Below, one piece after another: positions 32,401 to 45,610 of a stretch of 64,000 nt of DNA; the first letter of the stretch is position 1; each line of letters opens with the position of its first letter. The DNA comes from Lanius collurio. Taxonomy: Eukaryota; Chordata; Aves; Passeriformes; Laniidae. The position numbers and the translations under genes were made by a program. The notes under the pieces are model-generated. The model searched no databases and was not told where the DNA came from. It saw only the letters and a program-made list of their open reading frames with translations. The stretch is taken from NCBI GenBank assembly GCA_020086605.1, contig JACBWW010000045.1, positions 2,521,175 through 2,585,174 on the forward strand, read 5' to 3'.

Positions 32401-33829
32401 TAATACTCGGTCATTGATGCCAGGTTTCCTCTAAAGCCTTGGGTTTACCCCAAACCAAGTCAGCTTGGAGAGGCAGATCTAGCTGGGGGGGTTCATGGAA
32501 GGAAGGAACAACCCATCCACAGGGGGAATTGCATCAAAGAGCTGCTTGGTCCCTAAAGCCACTTTATTCCATCAAATCTCAGGAAGAGCAGCTCAAACTG
32601 CTTTTGCCGTGGTCTGTTCTTGGCAGTGAGGGATTTATCACCCCCAAGAACTATTCAAGTGGTCAGGGGAAAAAAAAAACCAAACAAGGAAAAAAGTACA
32701 GTCCTGGGAATTCAGAGGCTGCACTGACATTAAAGATGAGCTAATACATTAAATCTTAAATTCTAGACTAAAAATACGCAAGAAAAATCCCATCTGGAAG
32801 CATTAAAGACCAGGCAAATTTTGTAATTTATAGGAATAAACTGAAGTTTAGTGACTCATTAAATATGAATCAGTAACAGAATTTGTCGAGGTGTCTCTAC
32901 AGCTTTGTCACCCTGTCCTGGAGATTTCTGACTCAGTGTGGAATTAAAAAGATTAAATTTTAGAAAGGTTACATTTTGCAAGGGCACTTCTGGCCTGATT
33001 CATTTCTTTGCAGTGGTTTCTACTACACATCAGCTAAAGGTCATTCCCAAACCTGGGCTGAGCTGAGGGATGAATTCAGCCCACAGAGCATGAGAGTGAT
33101 AAAAAAATAAAATAATTGGGATTAATCATCTCAGAAACAAATGTGAAGCTGAAAAAAGTGATAGTGGGCAACACATCTCTAAGTTAAATTGCTTGAGGCT
33201 TTGTTTTCAAAGATTATTCAACACAAACACATCTAAAGAGCTGAAATATGGCAATTTTTCCCAATAAAACATATTTTAAACCAAATAAACCCAATCCATG
33301 TTGTAAGAACGGGCCCTGTGAAGTGTTCTGGAGTAATTCAACAGTCTCATGTAACATGGTCATGTTCCCATATTCAAAAGAAAGCAACATTTTCCAGGGA
33401 CACTCTCACCCTACAAAGGCTTCTAAGAAAAACAGAAAATCTCCAGGACTGCCCTTGCAGCAAACAATTCCCATCCCCAGCGGCTGGGCCTGATCTCACT
33501 TCCTGCCACAGTAAAACTGCCGAGCCTCTGGAAGGCTCCAGCATCGGCCTTGCCTTTGCTCCAGCCCAAATTCCTCCCCAGCAGAGCTGCTGGAGCCCGG
33601 CCAGCTCCCGAGGAGCCGCTCAGTGTTCATTGATTCCGGGCTCCCATTTCCATGGAAAACAGCTCTTAATCTCCCTGACGGATGGAGCGGAGGAAAGGGA
33701 GCTTGTGAGGGCTGGCTGATAGGGGATCACCCCGCCTCAGGTCTGGAAAACATCAGGGATTCACACGAGACAGTCGGAAACTCTAAAATTGTCCCCGATG
33801 GTTTGGCTCCAAAGAGGAACGATGAGTAA

Positions 33830-33912
33830 TTCCAGGGCATGGGGGCAGTGACAGACAAGTGGTTGGAGTTGGGGATCTCAGAGGTCTTTTCCAACCATAA
33901 CGACTCCATAAA
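33830..33912 (+). mobile_element. CR1 LINE 3' end
   Basis: Reads GTGGTTGGAGTTGGGGATCTCAGAGGTCTTTTCCAACCATAACGACTCC, the CR1 3' terminus. The only recognised CR1 antisense to FNDC3C within its transcribed region. Confidence 0.85.
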
Positions 33913-36900
33913 TGCTTTGTAAACTTCTGGGAAGAGCTCCCAGCATGCCTAAGCCTCCTTTAGCCATTTCCAACGTGCAGCTCGGGATGAGGCACCACGT
34001 CAGCTCTGTCACTTCCACTTGAATGGCACAGGAGAAACAACATCAAAATCATCACAGACATATCTGGGAGAAAGGTTATGGCCAGAAGAATTTTCCAGGA
34101 TAAACACATCATTATCAAGAGTTTCTGCAACAGTCACCAGTAATTTCCAATTTACAGACATGTTTCTCTTTAGACACTAACAATGAATTTGCAAGTATTT
34201 ACTGCAGGGCATGTAAGAACAAAAAGGTTGTTTATTTCTTAATCATAATATCAAAAAAATAAGAAAAATTTAATAAATTGATAAAAGAACTTTTTCATTG
34301 GGATTGTACCCTTTAGTCATGTTAACAGAACATGAGATTATCTGTTGTGCAAATGTGTTGCAGCATTATGGATTTAGCAAATTTCAAAGCTCCTGTTGTC
34401 TCATATTGAAGTATTTTCCTATTATATTAAAAATCTCTCTCCAGAAAGATCTCACACAGACTAAATGAGAGGAACACTGCAGACAGGAGTGGATCATTCC
34501 ACTGTCCAGAGCAGAAACCAAATAGATTTCATAAACAGTGAAAAAGAAGTTTATAATCCCAGACAGAAACTGTCCCAAAGGCTGGATTTTCATTACAGTA
34601 AGTGCTGGATTTAAGATGAGAAAGTTCCTATTCCAAGGAGTTGATTACTTAAATAGCAACTTTATTTTTTTAAAAAAATACAGTATGCCTGAGTTAGAAA
34701 GAACAATGTCTCCAGGAAGGAGAGCCTGAAATTCAGCAGAGACTTCCTGATTTCCAGGTTCTGTGCCTTATGCAACCTGCCAGCCTGATCCTAAGTTTTC
34801 CTTTCTTGCAGGAAGTAAACTACTCTCATATTGCTCTTTACTAAAAGCAGTACTGTACAAACACCTAAGGCTTCACTTACACCTTTTTATACTGACAGAA
34901 TTACTAATTAGTATTACAAATATTATGTCATATATAAAAAGTATAGCAAATATATTTTCTCAATCTGGGAGGCAAAAACCCGTGTTCTCTGATAAAGAAT
35001 TGTTACTGCCATGCCTTAAAATCCCCATCTCCTGCCAACTGAGGCTCTGAGTATTTTACACACACTCCACTGTCACTTCAACTTCCATCACTCAGCTCCC
35101 AAGGCTGTTAAAAAGAACAACCATAGAGCCAACTCAAAGCCATCCCCAACATTAGGCTAAGGAATAACCTTGCCAGAAAGATCCAGCCTTAATTATCACT
35201 CCTAAAAATCCAAGATATGCCCCACATCAATTCTGAAGCAGGAAAAATTGGGGAAAAAAGACCCAATCTGCCCTCTCTTACTCAAGCTTTTCCAACAAAC
35301 AGCATTAACAAGGTGTTGGAGGTACCATCCCAGTCCTAAAATAGTTTGTGCCTCAGGACCACACGTGAGATCTGCTGGGTGGACTGGGTTTACTCTGAGC
35401 AAGATTAAGGCAAGGAGAGATTTAACAGAAGCTCAGTTACAACCTGAGCTCTGGAGGGACCACCCCCACTCCATAAGTCATCTGTTCCCCACTAAATCCA
35501 TGTTTTGATTAAAATCTTGGAAATAATTTATAACGACCCCTGAGGGAATTAGGCCGCAGCATCCTGTGGCAAGTTTGGCTTCCAGCCAGGAGGGCAACAC
35601 AGCCTTGAGCCTGAAAATGTCCCTCATGATTTACCCAACAAATGGGCTCAAATATTCTGAATATTGTGAGAGCCTGATCCAGGGATGGCTTTGACCCAGG
35701 TGAGGTCGGTGACCCCAGGAAAACAAAAAAACCTCAACAAAATTCCACCCCAGCTCCACACACACAGGACAAGGTTTCCACACTCTGCTCCTAGGGTTTG
35801 CTTTCAGCACTGACCGACTCACGAATGATTTTTAATTAAGTATTAATGCTCATCTCTCAGACCTCAATGCTCCTAAAATTCTCTCTGGAGGAGGGTTAAG
35901 ACTGGGATGGAAGCTCTCCTCTCCCAGACACCATAATCCCTAAAAACACCCCAAACCAGCCGAGCCAACTCACCAAGGCCACCGACCTGAGGGATCCTAT
36001 CAACTTTCATCCTCCCTCATCCCTCTGGATCGGGTTCCTGAGGGAACGTGCCAGGAAAGCAATCAAACAATCATCCCCTGCAGCCTCCCACAGCACCTCC
36101 CCAGCACTTCAGGATTGTTTTCCAGCCTGAAACTCCATCCCTGAGGATTCCAGGGACAGACAGGCCAGTGCCCACCCTCCAGACTTACACACTTTTTTTT
36201 CCAGGGGCTGCACAACTTTCTGCTGCTCTTCCTAAGATAAACTCCACTGGGAAGAGCTGGGAGCTGGGCAGAAAATCTCTGTCAGTGCCCAGAGTGCCTT
36301 AGATTTGATCTGAGCTGTTGTTTAATATTATGCTCACATTAAGGCCATGCCTGTCCTCAGAATTATTCATTTAGGAGGCTTGTAAAGTTGGCAATAACAG
36401 TTTCTGTAATGCAAACATGACATAACTTTTAGATAAATATTTTCCTTCGTTGTTTTAGTTCTTTTATGGCTTTTCTCTTATTGCCAGAAAAGCAGAGTTG
36501 AATTCTGAGCACACTTGTGTGCTGCTTCCTAAGTGACCAGTCCCATAAGCCAAAACTCAAGAGGAGTTCCTGAAAGGTCGTATTCCTGTCCTAATCCAAA
36601 TCCTGCTTCCACAAATATTTCAGAGAACTGAGCCATTAAGGTGCTTCATTCTTATTTCAACTTAAAAAAATAAAGGGATTAAGGAATTTTCTAGCTGAAA
36701 AAATGCTGTTACCAGAAACAAAAAAAAAGAAAGAAAAAGAAATAAATGTAAAACTACCTTTTTTCCACCTGTCAGGAAGGAGTAAGCCAAGGTGCTCATT
36801 TCAATGTCTTAAAAGCTAAACAAAGCAAAAAACTTTCAAGCTTAGACGAAAAAACTTTATGAAATGCAATTTAACAATGTACTTATTTTCAATGTGATTT

Positions 36901-39900
36901 TCCAAGTGTAAAACTGTGATTTTTAAACCACATTATTCTGGGGTTTTTTAGGCCTTGAAGAAAACCAGTTTATTTACACACTAACCATATACTATGGAAA
37001 TTCTGTATCCAAATGGTTCTCTAAATCACTTGGAAGCTATGGAAGCAGTAGACACCATAGTCCATGGAAAAGTAATCCCAAAAAACTTCTGCCCAGAGGC
37101 ACAAGACAGAGCACAAGCCCTGGTGTGTGCCTGGAATTCTCTCTTGGACCTGAACTGGTCAGCAAAAAGGCAGCTGGAATTCACACCTGGAAGGAACACA
37201 GAGCTGGGCAGATGAAACAAAGCATTTCCAAGTGTGCCAAGGTTTGCCACCTGGGAACTGCAAGTTCCTACAGGGAGCTGCACCCGCTCCCAAGGCTCTG
37301 AAATTCAGGAGAAGGATCTGCATAACTGAGCACAACCCCTCCCTATGAGACAAATTTGTCATGAAGTGGAAGTTAAAATTGAAGCCATTTTATGGTAATT
37401 TTTTCCCTGAAAACAAAAAATTTACCAGATTCCCATTTACCAGATTCCAGGGGAATCTGGTTGAAAGCCTGGAAGCCACCCAGAGGAATGGCTGTTTTAT
37501 GTGCAGACACATTCCCTCCAAGAGGAACACATCATTCCACAGCACCTGGTTCATCCCAGTCCCTCCCTCCAGCCAGGAACATCCAGATCATGGCAAGGAA
37601 TAAATATGAAGTACAACTAAAAGCTTTTTTAAGAACCTTCCAGTGAGGACCAGGAAAAGTGGGGAATTTAAGTGCACCCTGAGCTGGGCTGCTCTGCTTT
37701 GTCCTATGCCAAACTTGAATGAAACCTCCTGGGATTGAGCCAGGAAAGCACCAAAACTGAGCCCTTTTTAGTGCCAGATCTGGGTGATACCTCCATGAAT
37801 TTAGGGAGCATTATGGGATGGCAGACACACTGAGAGCTGCTATGAGAGAGGTGATCCAAAAGCTCTTTTCCAAATGCTTGCATTCCGTATCTCCACCGAT
37901 TTATTTACTTTAAACTCGACTCAGGGAGGGCAATAACACAGATTATTAAAACCAACAGCAACAAGATAATTTCCAGGAAAGGCTCCCTTCCATGACACAG
38001 CTCAGAGCAGTCAGCTGCTGTCTAATCCAACAAAACAGAAGGAAAATCAGGACTTCACAGGTGGAACACAAGCAGGAGTTTGTTCTGAGGTTTCTGTAGG
38101 CCCTAAGGAAGCAAAGGCTGATTTTCTACCAGCTCTGATCTGCAAATCACCAGAATGCTGGATGCAGCATGAACAGGCCTCTGTCATGTAACAGGACTTC
38201 AAAACCAAGCAGAAAAACCCAGCAAAAGCAAAGGATTTCTTCAAATTGGAGCAGATTAAGCAAACTCTGAGCAAGGAGGAATTATTTTGATACAACAGCT
38301 GAAGACTTTTCCTTGCACAACACCGGGGTTTGGGGCTGTAACACTTTAGCTGAGCACTGGGTCAAATTAGGCTGGTCAGAACAGGTTATACTTAAACCCA
38401 GGGCTAAAACACACCAACAAATGACTGTAATTACCACAGCTGAGCAGTCTCGTGGCATCAGACCATGTGAATTTTTTTAGTTCATGGAAAATGCAAGGGG
38501 AAAATGCAAGTGTGAGCTCATCCCCATGAGGCTGGAGCAGGACCACTTCCCTCAGTCTGGGTGACTGGCCAGGACGAGCCCAGAACCACAGGCACAGCTC
38601 AGCTGATAGGTGGCAACACACTGAAATCATTTGCTTCTGTTTCTGAGCTGTAAATATTTATTTGCAAATCAATGAACCTGCTGGAAGTTTGGGGATTTAA
38701 GAAATTAGCAGTTTTGGAAAACCTAAGGATGACAGTTTATGTAAGTTTTTATCAAATTTATATTTTAAAAATCCAGGCATTAAAAAGCAAAGTGACATTT
38801 TACAATACACCAGAATGCTGTTTACATAATATCTTCCAAACCTAAACAGTTCCTCAAAATAATTCTCACTCTGACATCCAAATGGACAAAAACACACAGC
38901 TGGGTGACCAGATTAAAGCTTTTGCTGGAATAGCAGAATGTGCTCAAAACCAACATGAGCATCTTGCAAGTCCTGCAGGAGCACCAGAACTCTTCCCATG
39001 CAAACATTAAACTCTGCCTTCACTCCTGCAAGTAACTGGAGAGGACAAACCCAAGTGACACATCAGTGGTCACTTGAATACCACTTAGCAGAAATGAAAG
39101 CAACTGATTTCCATGAAAGATATTAATGCTGATATTCTTTAGTGAAGGGCACAGGACAGAAGATTAAAAAACTTCATCTGAATTTATAAATTGCATTTAA
39201 CCTGGTTAAATGATTTTCCTCCTGAAACACCTGTACAGCTCCAGGGAATACAGCATGATTACCACTTTTTTTCTTTATCTCTTGTACAAAATCCAACTGC
39301 TGATCATGTTTTGCTTTCCAACATTCCTCCCCATGTCTTTGACACTCCTCTCTGCTCTTCCAGCAGATCAACTCCATGACCTGACCAGCTCCATGAGAAG
39401 GAACTCACTTCCATGATTTCCAGCTAAAACCAAAGGAACTGAGCAAGGCACTACCAGAATGCCGTCACTCACTGCAGCTGGTCTCTACAGGAAATGCATT
39501 TGGCTAAAAACAGAATTTACTGCCTTTATCCAAAGCCAATTATGCAATTCTCTCCAAGAGAAAACTTCAGCTAAGTGGGTGAAGGGAGGAGAGAAAATGT
39601 GAAAATAGAGATAAGGCTGCCACCTCAAAAAATCAATAATGTTCCTGTGGAACCTGAAACTCTTCTTACCTCAAGAACTCAAACAGTTTTTCCTTCTCTA
39701 ACTCATTTTTTCCATTTGATAAGAAGTCATCCAGAAATTTCTTCCAGAAAAAAAAGAGTCCTAAGTTTAGAAGTCTGTCAAGTACATTCATTTTATCTTG
39801 AAGTGTTACTTAGAGACTTAATAAGAAAATACACTTCATAAAATCTGTGAGAATCCTAAATTCTGTGTAATTACCGTTGTCACTCTCCTGACTTGGAATT

Positions 39901-40544
39901 CCTCCTGGTGAGTGTTCCAGTGCCTGCTGCAGAGTGAGCAACGTGTGCTGTCCTCAAGCTTCTTTCTGCAAACAAAAAAAACCACATTATCCCGTTAGTG
40001 CCTTGGCAAACATGGAATCTGAAGGAAAACAAGGTGCAGAGAACACCAGAGATTCATGGAAAGAGCAGAGCCAGGAGGGGACAGGCAGTGGGGAGTCCTT
40101 TGGATATAACTGTATCTACCTAGTTACCTACTCGATGTATCTGCTCTACCTGTTCTACTCTACATGGCAATAAAGACAGAAAAATCAAACATACAAAAAT
40201 TTAAATTGTCATGCACAGCTTCGCCTTCTGGTAAGGGACATAAAAAGACATAAATTGTACATAAAGACAGAAATACAATCCAGTTTGCTGTGATGGGGCA
40301 GTGCAGCTTTATTCTAGAAACTGCTTCTCTAAAGATGCTCCAGCAGAAGGACATGAACAGCTCCAGGAGATAGTTAAACCATTGAAGATGTATTAATAAT
40401 GTAAAAATCACCACCTTTCTCAAGCTGCATCCAGCACTAAAACACTTCCTAAAATATTTGCACACTGAGCCCTCTTTTGGCCGTCCAAACACAGGAAATT
40501 TTTGCAGGGATCAGTCAATCCCCAATACTGTTTTGTACAGAACT

Positions 40545-40740
40545 ATTAAGGTTGGAAAAGGTCTCCAAGATCACCTGTGCCTGATCCCCATCTCACCCCC
40601 AGCCCAGAGCACAGAGTGCCACATCCAGTCCTTCCCCGGACACCTCCAGGAGTGGGGACTCCAAATGGCCCTGGGCAGCTCCTGCCAAAGCCTTGCCACC
40701 CTTTCCATGAGGAAATTCCTCCTGAATCTCTAAAGATGGG
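40545..40740 (-). mobile_element. CR1 LINE fragment
   Basis: The plus strand reads AAGGTTGGAAAAGGTCTCCAAGATCACC, CCCAGCCCAGAGCACAGAGTGCC and a CATGAGGAAATTCCTCCTGAA block, a CR1 3' region in reverse complement. Confidence 0.88.
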
Positions 40741-42825
40741 CCCAGGCAGGTGCAGTGTGTTCTGCAGTTTTACTGGAACACTCCAAGGAATCTCAGTCCT
40801 GGTGGCTCCCGAGGCTGCCTGGAGAAGCTCCCATGCAGCAATCCATTGTCCTTCTCACCAAAAAGGTGATACTGTCTCCAAGTCACACTGATGGCATCAC
40901 TTGAAGATGCTCCTGAAGTCTCAACCTAACAAATGTTCCTCCTGAACTACTTTAAACGAGACACCGGAAAAATATCGACTATAAAGCATCAGGCCCCGGA
41001 GTGAATCTTGGGCAAAAGGAGGCATTTTCCACATCAATCAAGATTCTGGGAACAAGGGGAGATTTACATTAGGATTGAAAGGGCTGAAGGGCTGGGAGCC
41101 AGTGGTCTGTCTGTGCTGGTCAATACACAGAAAGGATTGTGTTAGCACCACTGAAAGAATAAATTATCGCTGCTTTTACAATAAGCTCTTCAAGAATGCA
41201 ATAAAGAGTTCAGTGTGTGCTCCTCACTCAGGAATCCAAAACTTTTCAGTGAAGGTCTGGCTTGCAGCAAAGATAACAGCTGAAAACCAACCATCTTGAC
41301 CTCAGGAAGCTTCATGACAATGTGCTAAAAACAGGTGAAAAAATGCACAGGTTCCTGCTCCCACATCCCCCAGCCTTGAGCCACCTCAGGTTTAAATACT
41401 CAAGAGTTCAGACCTGATGCTTTCAGACAGACCAAAATTAGAAGTGAGAAATGTAATTTTTTTTCCTCAAGTCTCTTCCCTGTTGCAGGATTACTAATAT
41501 TGAGGTTTTCTCATCTGCTTTCAGAGATAATTTTAAAATTCTTCTCCGAGTCAATGAAATCATGACAGGAAATTAAGAAAATATGGAACGAGGGAAGGAA
41601 TTCTTACAGCATTTCATACTCGCTCCTGACTTTGATGCACAGTATTGTAGGAATGTCTTCCCAGTCACGTATTTTCTTCTAAATCTGACAAGTTTCCCAA
41701 TTGTGGAAATAGCAAGTCACCAAATAAAAATGCCACTCTTTCAAGATTAGAAGATATATTTTAATTTGCATGAAATTCACCCAAGGCCAGGCAGGATGGG
41801 GCAGCAGAATGCTGGAATTTTTCCTGTCTGCACAGTCCACATGAAATCTTGGCTTTTTTAAGGACTCATCAAACCTGTCCTAAAAATAACCACAAAAGAT
41901 GACAATTGTTGGCAGGGGTGGGACAAGCCCCACAGTCAACACAATGCCAATGCCAACCTCCAAAAATGCCAAACAAAAGGTCATGAAAAGAGTCATACAG
42001 AACATTTATATCCAGATTTGGTGTCAGTGCAACATCAAAGAGAGGTGCAGTTTGTGATCAAGGCTTGTGGCAGGAAATGGATTTGTGTAGACAAAGTTAT
42101 CTTTATTTTCTCTAAAGGTGAATCCACCAGGAGTTATTGTTTTAAACCATTCTAACATCCAATTCCTCAAAAACCACTGTAGGAAAATTAACTACCAAAT
42201 CACCACCAAAAATCAGCTGTTCCAATCAGGGAAAGTTGGTTTTTGTGCACATCCCCAGCCCAAAGAGCTGAAATAATTCCACTGCATTGTCAAAGTGCTG
42301 CTTCATTCCAGCTAAAGCCAAGTTTTCCAAAAACCTGCTGCAACAATCCTGAGCTACAGCTGAGTGAGTAACTTGTAAGAGCTTGCTCCAGGAGGTGTGT
42401 GAAACATCAGTACCAGCCCTGTTTATCCACAGGCTGCTCCATGAAGGAGCCCAAACTGGGATCCAGTTGAATTAGTTCAGCTCCACAGAAAATGAGATTT
42501 ATTTGATCCCAGCTGAGAACAAATGATTCCCAGACAACAAGAGCACTCCAAAACTTTCCAAGATTTGGAAACAGGAAGGTAAAAAGCCCGGAAAGAGAGG
42601 AGAGTGTAATAGCTGGCTGCTTTTCAACACCCATGATCACACACTGAGCCCTGAGAAAGTCAGAATCTTTCCCATTTTACCACCTTATCCTTTTTCACAA
42701 ATTACATAAACCAAGGGAAGGAATATGAGTGTGGGAAGCAACTCAGGCTTTGCTTCTTACTCACAGAGATACCGAACCAAATACAAAGTACTTTCTTCTA
42801 CACTGGATCCTAACTCCAAGGTCAA

Positions 42826-43030
42826 TTTATTGGCTTAAAATACAGAGAGGATGCTTCCCTGGTTCAAATGCTAATCTGAGGCTCAGGAAATCTAGATTCA
42901 ATTCCCTGCCTCACCACATACTTCCTGTGTGACCTTGGGCCATAAATATTTCGGTGCCTCAGTCCTTCCATCTGTGACTGAGATAGTATTTCCCTATTGA
43001 ACTGAGTGTTGTAAAGATAAATACATTAGG
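42826..43030 (+). mobile_element. MIR-like CORE-SINE
   Basis: Contains a tRNA-like box (GGTTCAAAT), CTAGATTCAATTCCCTGCCTC, the core CCTGTGTGACCTTGGGC, then GCCTCAGTCCTTCCATCTGTGA and GTTGTAAAGATAAATAC. The order matches the mammalian MIR consensus. Ancient elements of this type are usually badly decayed in birds, and this one is legible across about 200 bp. Confidence 0.8.
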
Positions 43031-43399
43031 AAAACATCGGGAATCACAGACCACAGCCATAGGTGGAGTGGGCTGTTGGGGAATTTATCTGTGTGTCAAT
43101 ATTCCCAATCAGGCAGCAGGGAAAGCAAGGAAGTGCTGCCAATGTGAAAAAAAATAATTAGCACAGGACAGAGGGAAGACATAAAGTATCAGCAGAATGG
43201 AGAGAAACTGAAACCTCAATTATTAATTACAGAAAACGTCCATAATTCCAATCAAGTTTTGAAGAGAAATGAAACTCAGAAGCCAGCTGGGCGAGCTGCT
43301 GGAGCGAGCAAATACACCTGCCAGCAATGCATTATTGCCCTGTTTTCAGAGATTAGCACAGGAACACGTCAGATTTGAGGTGGCAGAGGGGCTGCTGCG

Positions 43400-44880
43400 T
43401 CTGGGGGCAGAGAATCCCTGGAGACTGTCCCTGCAGGGAAGCACCCGCTGCTGAAGTCCCCAGCCCTTTGTGAGAGGCATAAATAGGAGTGGGCAGAAAG
43501 TGGTCCCAGTGGGGTCTCCACTGCTGCTGCCCCAAGGCGGGGAGGGGACACAGCGGGAAGGGGGAGGGCAAAACATGGTCACCAGCCAGGCAGGGGCTGA
43601 CAGGAGTGACCTCCCCCTGCCCCGAGCCCAGGAGGAGCCGGGGGAGGTGTCTGGGACCGGAGCTGCGGAGCAGCCAAGGGGAACAACTACAAGGCTACGT
43701 GGCATTCGCAGGCAGCGGCTGCCGGGGAGGGAGCACGGGGGGGCGGCCAGGGGGGACCTGGGGGGGACGACTGCACATCGCAGCCCCTCCTGGCCCAAGA
43801 AACAGGAGGATAAGGAGAGGAAAGGGAAAGAAGGAGACGGAGAATCTGTGCGCTGGGGAGCGGAGCGGGAACGGGCGGGGGGAAGCGCGACCCGCGGCGC
43901 GGGCTGGCATTAACCCCATCCGGGCAGGCTCACCCGGGAGCCCCCGCCCGGACCCCCCAGCACCGGGGGCCCGGTTAGGAGCTGCTCCCCAGAAGCTCGG
44001 TACCCCGCCGGGTGTCTTGGGGGGATGCCCGCGCCCCGCAGGGCAGCGCACCCGGACAGACCCCGGCCGTCTGTCCCGACACCCGGAGCCCTGCCTGCCT
44101 GGCACCCCAAGCACCTCGGGCACTGCAGCCCAGCCCGGACACCCCATCCCAGGCACTCCAGCCTACCCCATCCTCGGCACACCATCTCGCTACCACCACC
44201 ACACCCCATCCCAGGCACCCCATCCCAGCACCCCATCCTCCCCGCGGTACCCCATCCCACGCCGTGTCCCGGGACATCGGATCCCCCTGGATCCTGCCCC
44301 GTACGCCACATCCAGCCCCGAACCTGCCTCATCCCCTGGGCTGTCCCCGGCCTCAGAACACCCTTCCCGTCCGCGGGGTCCCGCCTGTCCCTCCAGCCGC
44401 CCCCGCCCGGCTCCGCGCCGCCTACCGCCCTGCGCTCCGCGGGGCTCCGCTCCCGGCACTGCCCACCGCGCCCCGGCTGGGCACCGCCGATCTCCGCCGC
44501 CCCGGGGAGCAGCGGAGACCGGGGAAGGGGCCCCGGAGAGCGGCTCCCGGCGGTGCCCGTGTGCTCCCCCCGGCACTGACCGTGTGCCCCGCGGGCTCCG
44601 CCGCCTCAGCGCCCGCCGCCCGCCCGCGCCGCCATCATGGAATGCGCACACCGCGCCTGCGCCGCCGCGCCGCCGCCGGCCGGGGGCGGGCGGGCGCGCC
44701 AACCACAGCCCGCGTGGATCCGCGGCTCCCGGACACCCGCGCCCGCCGAAAGCTGCGCGGGGGGGCGGCGCCGACGGGCCGGGGGGGTGGCACCTGGGGA
44801 CGGGTGACTTGTCTGGGCACTGTCTGTGCCTCACGGACACCGCCCGTCACCCCAGGCGCTGTCCCCTTGGCACTGTCTGT
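43400..44880 (-). promoter_or_regulatory. FNDC3C1: CpG-island promoter of FNDC3C
   Basis: Strongly GC- and CpG-rich compared with the flanks, densest at 44350-44780, with GC boxes and CCGCCC runs. On the minus strand a YY1-like CCATGATGGCGGCG lies at 44627-44640, next to GGCGCAGGCGCGG (an NRF1-like context). No TATA box is seen. The link to FNDC3C rests on strand, distance and the absence of other genes. Confidence 0.75.
44581..44645 (-). other. FNDC3C1: Probable FNDC3C 5' UTR exon
   Basis: Within the CpG island a minus-strand donor CACACG|GTCAGT at 44575-44580 could close a noncoding first exon. The exon would include a short upstream frame of 10 codons (44606-44638, starting ATGATGGCGGCG). 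The 5' end is not determined. Confidence 0.45.
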
Positions 44881-45242
44881 TCCCCTCGGGCACTGCCCGT
44901 CGCCCCCGGGCAGTGCCACCCCCGCACACTGTCTGTCCCCCTTGGGCAATGTCACCCCCACACACTGTTTGTCACCCACCAGTCACCCCAGTGCTCCACC
45001 TGTGCCACCGAACCGTGTTCTGTCCCCCTCGGGGGTCTCCAGTCTCCATCCCCCCGTGCTATGACCAGGATGAGTGGGGGGTTTCCCACTTTGTGCATTC
45101 CACCTCCCAATGTGGGGGGACACCGCACGTGCCTGAACCCTAAAACTGTGTCCTAACACAAAAGCGTTCATGGTGACAGCATGAAAGTGAGGGGATGACC
45201 CCGACGGAATGGGCAAAGAGAAGAAGGAGGAGATGTTTCATT

Positions 45243-45610
45243 GCTGGTTGGGCCAGGAGAGGTTTACTTGAAAATTAGGGGAAAATTTCTTCATGGAAAA
45301 CGTTGTCAAGCACTGGCACAGGCTGTCCAGGGCACCCATCCTGGAGGAGGTGTCCCCATTCCTGGAGGGATTTAAAATCCCTGTGGATGTGGCACTTGGG
45401 GACATTGGGTTAGTGGTGGCCTTGGCAGTGCTGGCGAATGGTTGCACTCGATGGGCTTGGGGGTCTTTTCCAACCTGAATATTCCTGTTATTCCATGATC
45501 CTGGGTGTCCTGACAGGCACCTCCCTTCCCCTGTCCAGCCTCAGAGCACCCCAAGCCCTGCTCCAAAGAGGATCAAGGGCAGAGGCTGAAAAATCCCTCC
45601 TGGGATGCAG
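45243..45610 (+). mobile_element. CR1 LINE 3' region
   Basis: Reads GGTTTACTTGAAAATTAGGGG, GCACTGGCACAGGCTGTCCAGGG, GGAGGGATTTAAAATCCCTGTGGATGTGGCACTTGGGGACA and GGGGGTCTTTTCCAACCTGAA before ATTCCATGATCC. A clear CR1 3' end with a second piece attached. Confidence 0.93.

Larger units (their letters stand above)
28983..44580 (-). other. Long first intron of FNDC3C
   Basis: About 15.6 kb between the first coding exon and the CpG-island exon. It holds several CR1 fragments and a MIR-like SINE. No other exon with convincing similarity was seen, though further noncoding exons are possible. Confidence 0.6.

Noticed and set aside
31456..32403. A 315-codon plus-strand frame
   Set aside because: Most of it is a reversed CR1 fragment; there is no domain similarity.
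43489..45156. A 555-codon open frame on the plus strand
   Set aside because: It lies in the CpG island. GC-rich DNA lacks stop codons, the product is proline/arginine-rich without domains, and it opposes the FNDC3C promoter.
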